A stretch of 64,000 nt of DNA, from positions 16,680-80,679 of the forward strand of contig JAMCQL010000060.1 in NCBI GenBank assembly GCA_023381615.1, read 5' to 3'. Position 1 is the first letter of the stretch. Every line of letters begins with the position of its first letter. Below are positions 9,176 to 19,790 of the stretch, in pieces. The notes below the pieces were generated by a model. It saw nothing but the letters and a program-made list of their open reading frames with translations. It made no database searches and was not told where the DNA came from. A program made the translations under genes and the position numbers. The stretch comes from Bacteroidota bacterium (GTDB taxonomy: Bacteria > Bacteroidota > Ignavibacteria > Kryptoniales > JAKASW01).

Positions 9176-9927
9176 CGTACAGAGTAAAGTTAAACGACTT
9201 CGAAGGTCCTCTCGATCTTCTGCTGTTCTTCATCAAGCGCGATCAGCTTGACATTTATGACATTCCCATAGCCCGCATTACGCAGGAGTTTCTCGATTAC
9301 GTGCGGTACATCCAGATGCTCGACCTGGAAATTGCCGGCGACTTCATCGTGATGGCGGCGACGCTGATGCAAATAAAAGTAAGAATGCTTCTGCCGCATG
9401 AAGAAGGAATCGAAGACCTGATCGAAGAAGATCCAAGAAGGGGACTTGCCGACAGGCTTGCGGAGTATGCGCGGTTCAAAGAGGCTGCACGGAACTTCGG
9501 ATATCTCGAAGAAGAAGGGAGCAAACTTTTTTATCGCACTTACTTTAAGCAGGACGAGAGACAGTATGTTTCACCTGAAGATGATCAGCTAAAGAACGTA
9601 ACCCTGATCGATCTGATTACGGCATTCAAGCGCGCGATGGACAAATTAGAAGCCACACCTTACCACAATGTCCAAAGATCGAACGTCACCATTGACGAAC
9701 AAATGGACTTCTTGATAAGTTCGTTGCAAGAGAAAACGGCGCTGCATTTTTTGGAATTGGCTGCAAAAATTCACGAACGCGTGAGACTTGTCGTAACATT
9801 CGTGGCATTGCTCGAGCTCATAAAAAGAAACGTGCTGCGAGTTCAAACCAGCGGCGGGTTCAATGATTTTATAATTTCAAAATATGAAGAGGTAGAGGAG
9901 GATAATGTCGGAGCAGCACTCTCCTGA
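9172..9927 (+). CDS. scpA: Segregation and condensation protein A
   Basis: A 251-residue kleisin that bridges SMC heads in the SMC-ScpA-ScpB condensin complex. It has the classic start YRVKLNDFEGPLDLLLFFI and the ITQEFLDYV helix. The C-terminal winged helix (about 185-245) includes VVTFVALLELIKRN. It overlaps trpS by 4 bases and scpB by 23 bases, so expression is translationally coupled. The smc gene itself is not in the window. Confidence 0.96.
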   Translation: MTYRVKLNDFEGPLDLLLFFIKRDQLDIYDIPIARITQEFLDYVRYIQMLDLEIAGDFIVMAATLMQIKVRMLLPHEEGIEDLIEEDPRRGLADRLAEYARFKEAARNFGYLEEEGSKLFYRTYFKQDERQYVSPEDDQLKNVTLIDLITAFKRAMDKLEATPYHNVQRSNVTIDEQMDFLISSLQEKTALHFLELAAKIHERVRLVVTFVALLELIKRNVLRVQTSGGFNDFIISKYEEVEEDNVGAALS

Positions 9928-10972
9928 AGAAAATAAAGACTTTGAAGGAAACGAGATTCCGCAACAGCCTGGCGATAACCAGCAGCTTCCCGAAGAAAAT
10001 ATAACTCAACCGGCGGAAGAAGAAACGGCTTCATCTCAAATTGAGAATGAAGAAAAGGCCGCAGAGAATTCAAATGTGGAAAGCGAGAACGAAACTTCAG
10101 CGGTTGAAGAAAAGAGCGGAACGGACTTGACTCCGGAACCGGAGTTAGTGAACGAGAACAGAAGCAAAGAAGCGGCGGATGAAAATGCTCGGAATCCCGA
10201 GGAGCAGGTTGATTCCACGCTCGACGGATTGGAAGAGATAGTCAAGCCTGATGATGAAAGTGAGAATGAAGAAACCCTTCTAAAAGAGGAAGTCGTTGAC
10301 GATTTGGCGCATATAATTGAGTCGATAATCTTTGCATCCGACGAACCGCTCACAATCGGCACAATAAAATCCGTTCTGGATGCCGCCCACACATTCGGGC
10401 GAGTCAACGCCGATATGATAACTGCGCGCATTCATGCGTTGAACGTGAAATACGAATCCGACGGAAATGGATTTTACATAATCGAAATCGCAAATGGTTT
10501 TCAGTTTGCCACGCGCAAGGACATGGCTCAGTGGGTGTCTTTCCTTTTTAAAGAGAGGTCGAGGCGAAGACTTTCTCATTCAGCGCTTGAGACAGCTGCG
10601 ATCATTGCTTACAAGCAGCCGATAACGAAACCGGAAATTGAATCGATCCGCGGCGTGAATGTCGATTATGTTCTTCACAGTCTGCTCGAAAAGGAAATTG
10701 TAACAGTTGTCGGCCGAGCCGAGACTGTCGGTAGACCGCTGCTGTATGGAACGACGCAAAGATTCCTGAAAATTTTCGGGCTTAAAAATCTTGAGGACTT
10801 GCCGAAGCTGCGTGAGATAGAAGAAATCATAAAAGAGATTAAGAGCAAAGGCGCGGAAGAGTCGATCCAGCTTGAGATAACGGCGTTCAGTGAACTGCCG
10901 GCCGCGGAAGTTAAAACCGAAAACGAAGTTAAACCGGAGGTCCCGTCAGATAATGCCACAGAACAAGCCTAA
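9905..10972 (+). CDS. scpB: Segregation and condensation protein B with long acidic N-terminal extension
   Basis: The C-terminal 220 residues are a normal ScpB. They start near IIESIIFASDEPLTI, go on to SHSALETAAIIAYKQPITKPEIESIRGV and end in RPLLYGTTQRFLKIFGL, giving two winged helices that bind ScpA. The first 130 residues are an unusual low-complexity tail of Glu, Asn, Ala and Ser, making the protein 355 residues rather than about 200. The start ATG at 9905 follows AGAGGAGG at 9894-9901. It overlaps scpA and rluB. The tail is probably disordered; its role is unknown. Confidence 0.94.
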   Translation: MSEQHSPEENKDFEGNEIPQQPGDNQQLPEENITQPAEEETASSQIENEEKAAENSNVESENETSAVEEKSGTDLTPEPELVNENRSKEAADENARNPEEQVDSTLDGLEEIVKPDDESENEETLLKEEVVDDLAHIIESIIFASDEPLTIGTIKSVLDAAHTFGRVNADMITARIHALNVKYESDGNGFYIIEIANGFQFATRKDMAQWVSFLFKERSRRRLSHSALETAAIIAYKQPITKPEIESIRGVNVDYVLHSLLEKEIVTVVGRAETVGRPLLYGTTQRFLKIFGLKNLEDLPKLREIEEIIKEIKSKGAEESIQLEITAFSELPAAEVKTENEVKPEVPSDNATEQA

Positions 10973-11708
10973 TCCCGGCAGCGCATTAATTAGAATCAAT
11001 AAGTATCTTTCATCTTCAGGAGTTGCTTCGCGGCGAAAAGCGGATGAGTTGATTTCTGCGGGAAGAGTGAAGATAAACGGACAAGTTGTCAAAGAGCTTG
11101 GCACGAAGATCAATCCGCGCAAAGATAAAGTATTGGTCGACGGCAGAGGTGTCAGACTCGAAACGCACTTAGTTTACATTTTGCTGAATAAGCCGAAGGA
11201 TGCCGTAACGACTTCGCGTGACGAAAAAGGAAGGCGGAGCGTACTTGATCTCGTAAAAGTGAGGGAGCGTGTTTATCCGGTAGGAAGGCTCGACCGCAAC
11301 ACGACGGGCGCTCTGCTGCTAACCAACGACGGCGAACTTGCAAATCGCCTGATGCATCCGCGGCATTTGGTGCTGAAAGTTTACAAGGCAACTCTCGACA
11401 GGCCGATAAGAGAGCGGGAACTCGCAAAGCTGAAAAAAGGCGTGATGATCGATGGCTCGGTGACGGTTCCGGATGAACTCTATGTCCTGCCGGAAAGCGG
11501 AGCAACCGAAATCGGTATTGCCGTCCATGAAGGGAAGCATCATCTTATCAAACGGATTTTTGAGTCGCTGGAAATTCGGGTTCTTCAGCTTGACAGGTAT
11601 TCATACGCCGGGTTGAATCATCATGGACTTCAGCGAGGAGAATGGCGTAATATTTCAAAGAAAGAGATTGCCGCTCTGCGGAAACTTGTTGAATTGCCAG
11701 ATTCTTAA
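10953..11708 (+). CDS. rluB: 23S rRNA pseudouridine synthase, RsuA/RluB family
   Basis: A 251-residue enzyme. An N-terminal S4 RNA-binding domain (RINKYLSSSGVASRRKADEL) is followed by the pseudouridine synthase fold. The catalytic Asp114 is in GRLDRNTTGALLLTNDG. The ATG at 10953 is chosen over an in-frame one at 10890 because a GGAGG lies at about 10936 and homologues start there. It overlaps scpB by 20 bases; the scpA-scpB-rluB order is a common conserved set. RluB versus another RsuA-family target site is inferred from this context. Confidence 0.9.
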   Translation: MPQNKPNPGSALIRINKYLSSSGVASRRKADELISAGRVKINGQVVKELGTKINPRKDKVLVDGRGVRLETHLVYILLNKPKDAVTTSRDEKGRRSVLDLVKVRERVYPVGRLDRNTTGALLLTNDGELANRLMHPRHLVLKVYKATLDRPIRERELAKLKKGVMIDGSVTVPDELYVLPESGATEIGIAVHEGKHHLIKRIFESLEIRVLQLDRYSYAGLNHHGLQRGEWRNISKKEIAALRKLVELPDS

Positions 11709-13186
11709 TGAAGAGCAAGGTTCTATTCTGGGTAACTTTTTTCATAGTCAGTGTTTCATCCGCTCAAGAAACCAGGTCGCTCCGCGAACTAAGAGCGGAC
11801 CTGGAGTCTTTCGTTTTCGACACTACTTTCTCAAACGCCTTCATCGGAATCGAAGTAAAAAGTTTGAAGACCGGAGAGGTTATTTTCAGACACAATGCCG
11901 AAAAAGATTTCGTTCCGGCATCTAATATGAAATTGCTTACAACTTCGACAGCGTTATCCGTCCTTGGGCCCTCTTACACTTACCAAACGCGATTGATGGC
12001 TGATGGGTATATTCTGAGTGACACATTATTCGGGGATTTGTATATCGTGGGAAGCGGCGACCCGACAATTTCCGGCCGATTCACAAATGGCGATGCAATA
12101 AAGACTTTTAAAGATTGGGCAGACACGTTGAAGCTGCTCGACATCAAAGTCATAAAAGGAAATGTGATTGGCGATGATAGATGCTTTGACAACGTGCCGG
12201 TCGGCGGCGGCTGGGGCCTCGACTGGCATGAGGATGTTTACTGGTACGCTGCGTACATCAGCGGTTTGACTTTCAACGACAATTGTGTTGACCTGACGAT
12301 CAAACCCGGACAAATCGGCAAGCCGGTGAATTTCACTGTGGATCCTAACACGCACTACGCTTCTTTCGTGAATACATCTGTGACCGTCAATGATACGGTG
12401 AGCACGCTCGATTTCTATCGTGATCTCGCCACAAGTAGAATTTATATATACGGAAAATTTCCGGCTTCGCTCGACAGCATGAAAGTCTCACTTACGATTT
12501 ACGACCCCCCAAAGTACGCGGCGACAGTTTTGAAAGAGTCGTTGGATTCCGACAGTATTACTGTGGTTGGCGCCGCCGATGATGTGCGCGATTACCAACG
12601 CACGCACAGGATCCCGCCATACTCGCTGATGTGGGAAGTAGCCAGCTACACTTCTCCTCCGCTTTCGGAAATCGTCAAAGTGATAAACAAACGAAGTCAG
12701 AATCTTTATGCCGAGCAGGTCTTCAGGACACTCGGAAAAGAAAAGTACGGACTCGGTTCTTACAGCAACGCTCATCAAGTGGAAACAAAATTCCTGAGCA
12801 CAATCGGAATCGATACGAACAAAACTGAAATTCTCGACGGCTCAGGTTTGTCGTGCTGGGATCTTGTGAGCCCCGATGCTATTGTTAAGATTTTAACTGC
12901 GATGTACAAAAGCAGCGCGTGGCAATATTTTTACGATTCGCTTCCGATTGCGGGGGTCGACGGCACACTCGAATTCAGGATGCGGGACACGAAGGCGCAA
13001 GGAAATGTACACGGCAAGACAGGTTTCGTGGAGAATGTTCGTTCGCTCTCGGGATACTTGATAACTGCCGACGGCGAGCCGATGGCATTTTCAATTTTTG
13101 TAAATCATTACACGGTTCCGACGAATGCTGTGAACAATCTGCAGGATATAATTTGTACTCGCCTTTGCAACTTCTCGCGTAAATGA
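11708..13186 (+). CDS. dacB: D-alanyl-D-alanine carboxypeptidase/endopeptidase (PBP4, family S13)
   Basis: A 492-residue exported enzyme with an N-terminal signal (cleaved near SSAQ). The three penicillin-binding motifs are present: SxxK as S72-N-M-K75 (in VPASNMK), SxN in KRSQN at about 328, and KTG in GKTGFV at about 436. It trims or opens crosslinks of periplasmic peptidoglycan. The ATG starts at the last base of the rluB stop. It overlaps rsmG by 4 bases. Confidence 0.93.
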   Translation: MKSKVLFWVTFFIVSVSSAQETRSLRELRADLESFVFDTTFSNAFIGIEVKSLKTGEVIFRHNAEKDFVPASNMKLLTTSTALSVLGPSYTYQTRLMADGYILSDTLFGDLYIVGSGDPTISGRFTNGDAIKTFKDWADTLKLLDIKVIKGNVIGDDRCFDNVPVGGGWGLDWHEDVYWYAAYISGLTFNDNCVDLTIKPGQIGKPVNFTVDPNTHYASFVNTSVTVNDTVSTLDFYRDLATSRIYIYGKFPASLDSMKVSLTIYDPPKYAATVLKESLDSDSITVVGAADDVRDYQRTHRIPPYSLMWEVASYTSPPLSEIVKVINKRSQNLYAEQVFRTLGKEKYGLGSYSNAHQVETKFLSTIGIDTNKTEILDGSGLSCWDLVSPDAIVKILTAMYKSSAWQYFYDSLPIAGVDGTLEFRMRDTKAQGNVHGKTGFVENVRSLSGYLITADGEPMAFSIFVNHYTVPTNAVNNLQDIICTRLCNFSRK

Positions 13187-13905
13187 GAGGCATCTCGTGG
13201 TTTATATCGATCTGCACCGGTAATGGTTTGACGCTCACGGAAAAACAGGCGGAAAAGTTTGAGCAATACCGGCAGCTTCTTCTCTTCCGGAACCAACAAC
13301 TAAATCTCATCTCCCGGAAAGACGAAGAAAATTTCTATTCTAACCACGCATTGAATTCCATTTCATTCCTATTCAAAAAGAAGTTGAAAGCGGACGCAGA
13401 AATTATTGACCTTGGGACTGGCGGCGGTTTGCCGGGAATACCCATAAAAATCTTGTATCCGAATTTAAAATTGGTCATGCTCGATTCGATTGCCAAGAAA
13501 ACCGGCGCTTTGTCGGAAATTGTAAATGAAATGGCGCTGGAAAATGCCAGAGTTGTAACCGGCAGGGCAGAAGAACTTGCAAAAACACGTGAATTTGAAG
13601 CACGTTTTGATTATGTTATTAGCCGTGCCGCAGGAAAACTTGATGATGTGGTGAAATGGTCGCGAAGATTTCTTGGAGAATTTGAGTCGTACGGCAGCGA
13701 GACAGTCCCATCGGGGACATTGATAGTTTTGAAGGGCGGCAAGTTTGAGGACGAACTGAAACATACTAAGAGCTCGGAGTTCGTTGATGCGGTTGAGGTG
13801 GATGAAATTACTTTCAACGGGATGGACGAAATTGATAACAAAGAAAAGAAATTGGTTTTGGTAAAATATAAAGACGCAACCCAGCCGATCAGGAGGAAGA
13901 ATTGA
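13183..13905 (+). CDS. rsmG: 16S rRNA (guanine-N7) methyltransferase RsmG
   Basis: A 240-residue SAM-dependent methyltransferase that modifies G527 of 16S rRNA. The SAM loop is [12 protein letters not shown] at about 77-87, preceded by the typical LNLISRKDE and [22 protein letters not shown] corresponds to the conserved family motif. It overlaps dacB by ATGA and lysS by TTGA, so it is coupled to both. The stretch 13705-13718 contains a small palindrome in a variable loop. Confidence 0.93.
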   Translation: MRGISWFISICTGNGLTLTEKQAEKFEQYRQLLLFRNQQLNLISRKDEENFYSNHALNSISFLFKKKLKADAEIIDLGTGGGLPGIPIKILYPNLKLVMLDSIAKKTGALSEIVNEMALENARVVTGRAEELAKTREFEARFDYVISRAAGKLDDVVKWSRRFLGEFESYGSETVPSGTLIVLKGGKFEDELKHTKSSEFVDAVEVDEITFNGMDEIDNKEKKLVLVKYKDATQPIRRKN

Positions 13906-15440
13906 GCGAACACGAGGAATATCTTTCCCAAGGGGAATCATTCGAACAAGAGCAAAATGAACTGACTAAGAGAAGGCTTGAAGAACTTGAAGAGTTGAAA
14001 AAAGGAAATATAAATCCTTATACCTACAGCTTCGAGGTTAGCAATTATTCTTCCGAAATCCTGAAGTCGTTCAAAGATGATGTTCCTTTCGAGAACGTGG
14101 CAATTGCCGGCAGAATAATGTCGCTGAGAAGAATGGGAAAGGCATCGTTCTGTCATGTGCAAGATTCGAGGGGACGAATTCAGGTTTACATAAGGCGGGA
14201 TGATCTTAGCGAGGCATATGATCAGTTCAAATTAATGGACATCGGAGACATCGTTGGCGTCAAAGGTTTCGTGTTCCGCACCAAGACGGGTGAAGTCTCG
14301 ATTCATGCGAAGCATCTTGAGCTGTTGTCGAAATCAATAAGGTCGCTTCCCATTGTCAAAGAGAAAGTCGATGAACAGGGCAACAAAGTTGTCTATGATC
14401 CATTTGCCGACAAAGAGCTTCGATATAGACAGCGATATGTTGACCTTGTGGTGAACCCGGAAGTGCGCGATGTGTTTGTGAAGCGTGCGAAGGTTGTCAG
14501 CTCGGTCCGTAAATTCCTGGATGATAAAGGATATTTAGAAGTTGAGACTCCGATTCTCCAGCCGCTTTACGGCGGAGCATCTGCCCGGCCTTTCGTAACA
14601 CATCATAATGCCTTAGACATTGAACTTTACCTGCGCATTTCGGATGAATTGTATTTGAAGCGGCTTATCGTCGGAGGGTTCGAAGGGGTTTATGAAATCG
14701 GCAAAGACTTCCGCAACGAGGGAATGGATAAGTCGCATAATCCCGAATTTACGATGATGGAATTATATGTCGCTTACAAGGATTACGACTGGATGATGAG
14801 TCTGGTGGAGGAACTCGTCCATTTTGTTTGCGTGAGCGTTACAGGCGGTTCAAGAGTAAAAGTGGGAGAAAATGAAATTGATTTTACTCCGCCGTGGAAG
14901 AGAGTAACAATGCTTGACTCGATCCGCGAGTTTACAGCCGAAGACCTTAACGGGAAATCGGAATTGGAATTAGCTAATGCGGCGAAGAGGCTTCATGTCG
15001 AAGTCGAGCCCTCCATGGGCGCGGGAAAAATCATTGATGCGATCTTCTCGGAGCGAGTGGAAGCAAAATTAATCCAGCCGACTTTCATCACCGATTATCC
15101 CATTGAGATGTCTCCGCTTGCGAAGCGCCACCGTTCGAAGCAAGGCTTGGTCGAGAGATTCGAACTCATGTGCAACGGACAGGAACTCGCGAATGCGTTC
15201 AGCGAGCTGAACGATCCGCTCGACCAGCGCTCACGTTTTGAAGATCAGGCGCGGCTGCGGGCGCGCGGCGACGAGGAGGCGATGGTCATTGACGAAGATT
15301 TCCTTCGAGCGCTCGAGTACGGAATGCCTCCAACCGCCGGCCTTGGAATAGGTATAGACAGGCTGACAATGCTTTTGACAAACCAAGAGTCTATCCGGGA
15401 TGTGATTTTCTTCCCGCAAATGAAACCGGAAAAACAATAA
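13902..15440 (+). CDS. lysS: Lysyl-tRNA synthetase, class II
   Basis: A 512-residue class II synthetase. The N-terminal OB fold (about 60-140, with [19 protein letters not shown]) binds the anticodon, and the catalytic core has [36 protein letters not shown] and the C-terminal [15 protein letters not shown] motif 3. It starts at TTG 13902 just after AGGAGGA at 13891-13897, overlapping the rsmG stop. It charges tRNA-Lys with lysine. Confidence 0.96.
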   Translation: MSEHEEYLSQGESFEQEQNELTKRRLEELEELKKGNINPYTYSFEVSNYSSEILKSFKDDVPFENVAIAGRIMSLRRMGKASFCHVQDSRGRIQVYIRRDDLSEAYDQFKLMDIGDIVGVKGFVFRTKTGEVSIHAKHLELLSKSIRSLPIVKEKVDEQGNKVVYDPFADKELRYRQRYVDLVVNPEVRDVFVKRAKVVSSVRKFLDDKGYLEVETPILQPLYGGASARPFVTHHNALDIELYLRISDELYLKRLIVGGFEGVYEIGKDFRNEGMDKSHNPEFTMMELYVAYKDYDWMMSLVEELVHFVCVSVTGGSRVKVGENEIDFTPPWKRVTMLDSIREFTAEDLNGKSELELANAAKRLHVEVEPSMGAGKIIDAIFSERVEAKLIQPTFITDYPIEMSPLAKRHRSKQGLVERFELMCNGQELANAFSELNDPLDQRSRFEDQARLRARGDEEAMVIDEDFLRALEYGMPPTAGLGIGIDRLTMLLTNQESIRDVIFFPQMKPEKQ

Positions 15441-15455
15441 TCTGAGAGTATCTGG

Positions 15456-17576
15456 ATGAAAACGATCAATCTTGTCCTCGGCATTCATAATCATCAACCG
15501 ATTGGGAACTTCGATCATGTTTTGGAGGATGCCTATCAGAAATCCTACAAGCCATTTTTAGATATTTTAAAAAGGTATCCCAAAATCAAAGTCTCGCAGC
15601 ATTATACCGGTTTTCTTTTCGAATGGCTGAGGAAGAACCATCCGGAAATTTTCACGGAATTGAGAGCCTTTGTGAAATCCGGGCAAGTGCATTTGATGAC
15701 AGGTGGTTTCTACGAACCGATCCTTGCGATCATTCCCAACAAAGACAAATTGGGACAGATACGCAAGCTGAACGATTACATAAAAAAGAATTTTAATTTC
15801 AAGCCCACCGGTATGTGGCTCGCCGAGCGGGTATGGGAACAGCACATCGTGAAGCCGATCGCCGAAGCGGGAGTGCATTCCGTTGTCATAGACGACACGC
15901 ATTTTAAATACGTCGGATTGAAAGACGAAGACTTGCTCGGCTACTACGTCACCGAAGAACAGGGAAAGACGGTAAATATTTTTCCAATCAGCAAAATGCT
16001 GAGGTACACGATTCCGTTTCAGCCTGTAGAGAAAACGATCGAGTACTTGCGTTCAATCTCAAGTGAAGACGGATCGAGAATCGCCGTCTACGCGGACGAC
16101 GGAGAAAAATTTGGCGTCTGGCCGAACACTTACAAGCACGTTTATCTGGATGGATGGCTCGAAAAGTTTTTCGCGGCGCTTGAAGAGAATTCTGATTGGA
16201 TAAGGATCGTCCATTTCTCCGAAGTGATGGAGAAGGTAAAACCGATCGGCCGGGTTTATTTGCAGAATGCTTCTTACGCAGAGATGCTCCATTGGGCTTT
16301 GCCGCCGGAATTGTTCCTGAAGTACGAAGAGTTTGAGCACAAGTTGAAGGGTGCGAGGCTCTTCGATCATTATGAGGAATTCGTTCGCGGCGGATACTGG
16401 AGAAACTTTCTTGCAAAGTATCCTGAGTCGAACAACATCCACAAGAAAATGATCAGGCTTTCCGAACGGGCGCACGCGCTGGAACACAAAGGCATTAAAG
16501 TCGACCGGGTTCTCGACAGGGTATGGGCATCGCAATGTAACGATCCGTACTGGCATGGGATTTTCGGCGGGCTATACCTGCCGAATCTCCGTTATCCCGT
16601 GTACAAAAGTTTGATCCATGCAGAAGTCGAGCTTGACAAATTAGAACGCAAGCCCAAGCTTGTCGTTACGCATGAAGATTTTGACAGGGACGGCTCGGAA
16701 GAAGTTCTCGTCGAATCAAATATTCTCGACGCGTATTTCAGACCCGAAGAAGGAGCTGCACTCTTCGAGCTGGATTATAAACCCATACCGTTTAATCTTC
16801 TCGACATTTTGAGCCGCCGCCCGGAGGGATATCACAACAAACTAAAACATCCGGTAACCGCCGAGTCGAACGGCGACGGAATTCAGAGCATACATGATCT
16901 GGTGGTGTCGAAAGAATCTGGTTTGGAAAAACTTCTGAATTACGATTGGTACAGACGCGGGTCCTTCATAGACCACTTCATCGGAGCGACCACGTTGGAG
17001 GAATTTGCCGCCGCGAAGTATCCCGAGCTTGGCGATTTTGTGAAGCAGCCTTACACGAGAAAAATTTCTCAGAAGAAAGATAAAGCCAATGTGCAATTTT
17101 CGCGCGACGGTTTGGTAAAGGTGAACGGGAATGTTCACATGCGAGTTACTAAAACCTTTGAGTTTGCTGCAAGCTCAGGGACGATAAGATGTAAGTACAA
17201 TATTGAAAATTTAAGTTCGCAACCTGTCGAAGCGGACTTCGGAATCGAGTTCAACTTCGGTCTCATGGCAGGAGATGCGCATGACAGATATTACAAAATC
17301 AACGGCTCAAAGCCGGCCGATTCGCGATTGAGAAGCGCTGGTTCGACAGACGAAGTCAGAACTGTCTCCCTCACTGATGAGTGGCAAGGTTTGCTGGTGA
17401 AGGTTGAAGTCGATAAGCCGCTGACATTGTGGAGATTCCCGATTGAGACGGTCTCGCTTTCCGAAGCAGGTTTTGAGAGAGTTTACCAAAGCTCCGTCGT
17501 ATTCCTTCATTCCATAGTGAAAATCGACAAAGAGTATGTCCTCAAATTTAGGCTTACAGTTGGTAAATCGAAATAG
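15456..17576 (+). CDS. GH57 family 4-alpha-glucanotransferase / alpha-amylase
   Basis: A 706-residue GH57 enzyme. It begins NLVLGIHNHQPIGNF. The nucleophile is expected at E124 in WLAERVWE and the acid/base at D214 or D215 in YADDGEKFG; both match the spacing of the Thermococcus litoralis enzyme (E123 and D214). The C-terminal beta-sandwich (DUF1925/1926-like) follows from about residue 400. It remodels alpha-glucans in the cytoplasm, since no signal peptide is present. It lies 15 bases after lysS. Confidence 0.9.
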   Translation: MKTINLVLGIHNHQPIGNFDHVLEDAYQKSYKPFLDILKRYPKIKVSQHYTGFLFEWLRKNHPEIFTELRAFVKSGQVHLMTGGFYEPILAIIPNKDKLGQIRKLNDYIKKNFNFKPTGMWLAERVWEQHIVKPIAEAGVHSVVIDDTHFKYVGLKDEDLLGYYVTEEQGKTVNIFPISKMLRYTIPFQPVEKTIEYLRSISSEDGSRIAVYADDGEKFGVWPNTYKHVYLDGWLEKFFAALEENSDWIRIVHFSEVMEKVKPIGRVYLQNASYAEMLHWALPPELFLKYEEFEHKLKGARLFDHYEEFVRGGYWRNFLAKYPESNNIHKKMIRLSERAHALEHKGIKVDRVLDRVWASQCNDPYWHGIFGGLYLPNLRYPVYKSLIHAEVELDKLERKPKLVVTHEDFDRDGSEEVLVESNILDAYFRPEEGAALFELDYKPIPFNLLDILSRRPEGYHNKLKHPVTAESNGDGIQSIHDLVVSKESGLEKLLNYDWYRRGSFIDHFIGATTLEEFAAAKYPELGDFVKQPYTRKISQKKDKANVQFSRDGLVKVNGNVHMRVTKTFEFAASSGTIRCKYNIENLSSQPVEADFGIEFNFGLMAGDAHDRYYKINGSKPADSRLRSAGSTDEVRTVSLTDEWQGLLVKVEVDKPLTLWRFPIETVSLSEAGFERVYQSSVVFLHSIVKIDKEYVLKFRLTVGKSK

Positions 17577-17780
17577 AATTAGGCGGTTTGCGGATTGTTA
17601 TTCAAAAAATCATTCATAGCTTTGGGTGTAATACTCACTCCTTGTTGGGTCGACTGGGGTATTTTATATTCAATTGGTCGGATTTAGAGTAGGTTCGGCG
17701 AATTTTGTACGAACTTCAGTGAACACTAGCGAGAAGTTATTTGTTGATAAGGCGAGAGTAATTCTTGAAAGGAAAATCAA

Positions 17781-19394
17781 ATGAAGTTGTTTAAGAACAA
17801 AATTTCTACTGCCGTTGCAATGTTTCTGGTGGTTGTGGGGATACTGATAGGCACCCAAATACAGAATGTGTTGAGTGATGATAATATTTATGAGCAGTTG
17901 GAGAAATTCAAAGATGTACTCAGCCTTGCCGACAAGTATTATGTCGATAATGTAGATACGCAGAAGTTGGTAGATGCAGCAATCAACGGTTTGCTCGGAC
18001 AACTTGATCCACATTCCGTTTACATTCCAAGAAAAGAAGTTCAACAGATTGCCGAAGATTTTCGCGGCTCGTTCGATGGAATAGGAATTGAGTACGACGT
18101 TGTCAATGACACACTTCTTGTCGTTTCACCGATCGCCGGCGGCCCAAGCGAAATGGTCGGCATACAGGCGGGGGATAAGATTGTAGAGATAGACGGCAAG
18201 TCCGCGATTGGGATTACCCGCGATGAGGTAATGAAGAAGCTCCGCGGTCCGAAAGGGACGAAAGTGGATGTCACTGTGGTTCGCGCTGGTGTTGATAAAC
18301 CGCTGGCATTCGAAATTACACGCGACAAGATACCTCTTTATTCCGTTACAGCTTCCTTTATGGCGAACAAAGAAGTCGGCTATGTTTATGTAAACAGGTT
18401 TGCCGAGACAACCAGCAAGGAGCTCGAAGCGGCACTGGAGAAATTAAAATCACAGGGGATGAAAGAACTCGTTCTCGATCTGCGCGGCAATCCGGGCGGA
18501 CTCTTGAACCAGGCGGTCGATGTTGCCAGCGAATTCATTCCTAAAGGAAAGACCATAGTCTATACAAAGGGCAGAATTCCGGAGGCGAACGAAATTTTCA
18601 CTTCCAGCGGCGGAAACTACACCAAGATTCCGTTGATCGTTCTGATAAATGGCGGCTCTGCATCTGCGAGCGAAATAGTTTCCGGCGCGATTCAAGATTT
18701 GGATAGAGGATTGATCGTCGGCGAGACAAGTTTTGGCAAAGGACTTGTTCAAAGACAATTCAGCTTGAACGACGGCTCGGCTGTGAGAATCACGATCGCC
18801 CGCTACTACACACCGAGCGGACGCTTGATTCAACGGCCTTACGGAAAAGATCGCATGAAATATTTCACGGCGCCAGAGCGGATCGACAGCACGGAGAAAT
18901 CCGGTGCTAACCTGACGCACACGCTCGAAAGCGATTCGACACGGCCCGTCTACAAGACAGCATCCGGCAGAACGGTTTACGGAGGCGGAGGAATTACTCC
19001 GGATTATATTGTGAAAATGGCGAAGATCCCCGATTTCATTTATGAATTTCAAATTAAGGGAATCATTCTCGCGTACGTAGACGGTCACTTCAGCCAGTCT
19101 CAGGATAAACTGAAGAAAGAATATGGAAGCGCGGAGAAGTTTAACGAGAATTTCCAGGTCAGCGATAAGATACTGAGCGAAGTTCTCGCTCAGGCTGGAA
19201 AAGCCGGAATTAAGGTCAGCAAGAAAGAATACGAAGACAATAACAAATATATAGCGATGCTCGTGAAGGCGCAGATCGCTCGGAACATTTGGGGAAGCGA
19301 AGGGTGGTACAGGGTCGTTCTGACTTTTGACAACCAGTTCCAAAAAGCATTAACGCTTTTTCCTGAGGCTAAACAAATTGCCGGACTAAATTAA
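17781..19394 (+). CDS. ctpA: Carboxy-terminal processing protease CtpA (family S41)
   Basis: A 537-residue periplasmic protease with a single N-terminal membrane anchor (about 10-30). A PDZ domain (about 98-180, GIGIEYDVVND to the GxKV region) binds C-termini. The Ser-Lys dyad is S295 in GGSASASE and K320 in TSFGKGLVQ, 25 residues apart as in other CtpA/Prc proteins. It trims the C-termini of exported proteins. The start follows GAAAGGAAAATCAA. The preceding gap 17577-17780 shows no gene. Confidence 0.93.
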   Translation: MKLFKNKISTAVAMFLVVVGILIGTQIQNVLSDDNIYEQLEKFKDVLSLADKYYVDNVDTQKLVDAAINGLLGQLDPHSVYIPRKEVQQIAEDFRGSFDGIGIEYDVVNDTLLVVSPIAGGPSEMVGIQAGDKIVEIDGKSAIGITRDEVMKKLRGPKGTKVDVTVVRAGVDKPLAFEITRDKIPLYSVTASFMANKEVGYVYVNRFAETTSKELEAALEKLKSQGMKELVLDLRGNPGGLLNQAVDVASEFIPKGKTIVYTKGRIPEANEIFTSSGGNYTKIPLIVLINGGSASASEIVSGAIQDLDRGLIVGETSFGKGLVQRQFSLNDGSAVRITIARYYTPSGRLIQRPYGKDRMKYFTAPERIDSTEKSGANLTHTLESDSTRPVYKTASGRTVYGGGGITPDYIVKMAKIPDFIYEFQIKGIILAYVDGHFSQSQDKLKKEYGSAEKFNENFQVSDKILSEVLAQAGKAGIKVSKKEYEDNNKYIAMLVKAQIARNIWGSEGWYRVVLTFDNQFQKALTLFPEAKQIAGLN

Positions 19395-19440
19395 TGACCA
19401 AATATCGTTGTCAATTCGGATTTTAGTCGGACATAGAGAC

Positions 19441-19790
19441 CCACTGCCTAAGGCAGTGGTAATGGACGAATGGCTTTGGCTGTGTCGAACTCACCCCTTC
19501 ACTCCCCCTCTCTTTGCGAAAGAGAGGGGGATGGGGGGTGAGTTAGGATGCAGGACTACATGAAGGAAATCCAGCTCATCGTTTTCTACGAAGCCACCAT
19601 CTTTGCCGGTTTATTGACCCCTACTGTCCTCTCGACAAAGTCGGGAGGAGACATCTCCCTCTTGAGAACAAGGGGGAGAAAAAGAGGGGGTTGTCCGACC
19701 CGAAGGGTTTCTTCGGGAAGGATCTCCGCTTACGGAGCCTACGGCCTGCGGAAAAGAAAGCCATCGCCTATGGCGGTGGTCGTTTAGCGT
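19441..19790. repeat. Cluster of non-coding palindromes
   Basis: The 660-base gap 19395-20054 has no credible gene but is dense in hairpins. CCACTGCC/GGCAGTGG pair at 19441-19459 with a TAA loop. A 12-bp perfect stem lies at 19504-19530 (CCCCCTCTCTTT around GCG). Weaker stems continue through 19630-19790, for example CCCGAAGGGTTTCTTCGGG near 19700. The CCCCTCTC, ACATCTCC and GGGAGGAG strings are shared with the inserts inside the restriction enzyme gene, so this looks like the intergenic form of the same repeat family. The first two stems could also terminate ctpA. Confidence 0.65.

Noticed and set aside
13705..13718. GTCCC/GGGAC palindrome in rsmG as another repeat insert
   Set aside because: Only a 5-bp stem in a loop that varies in the family; too weak to count with the other inserts.
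19548..19787. Open frame of 79 codons in the gene-free gap
   Set aside because: It is made of palindromic repeats, has no ribosome site and no recognisable protein features.
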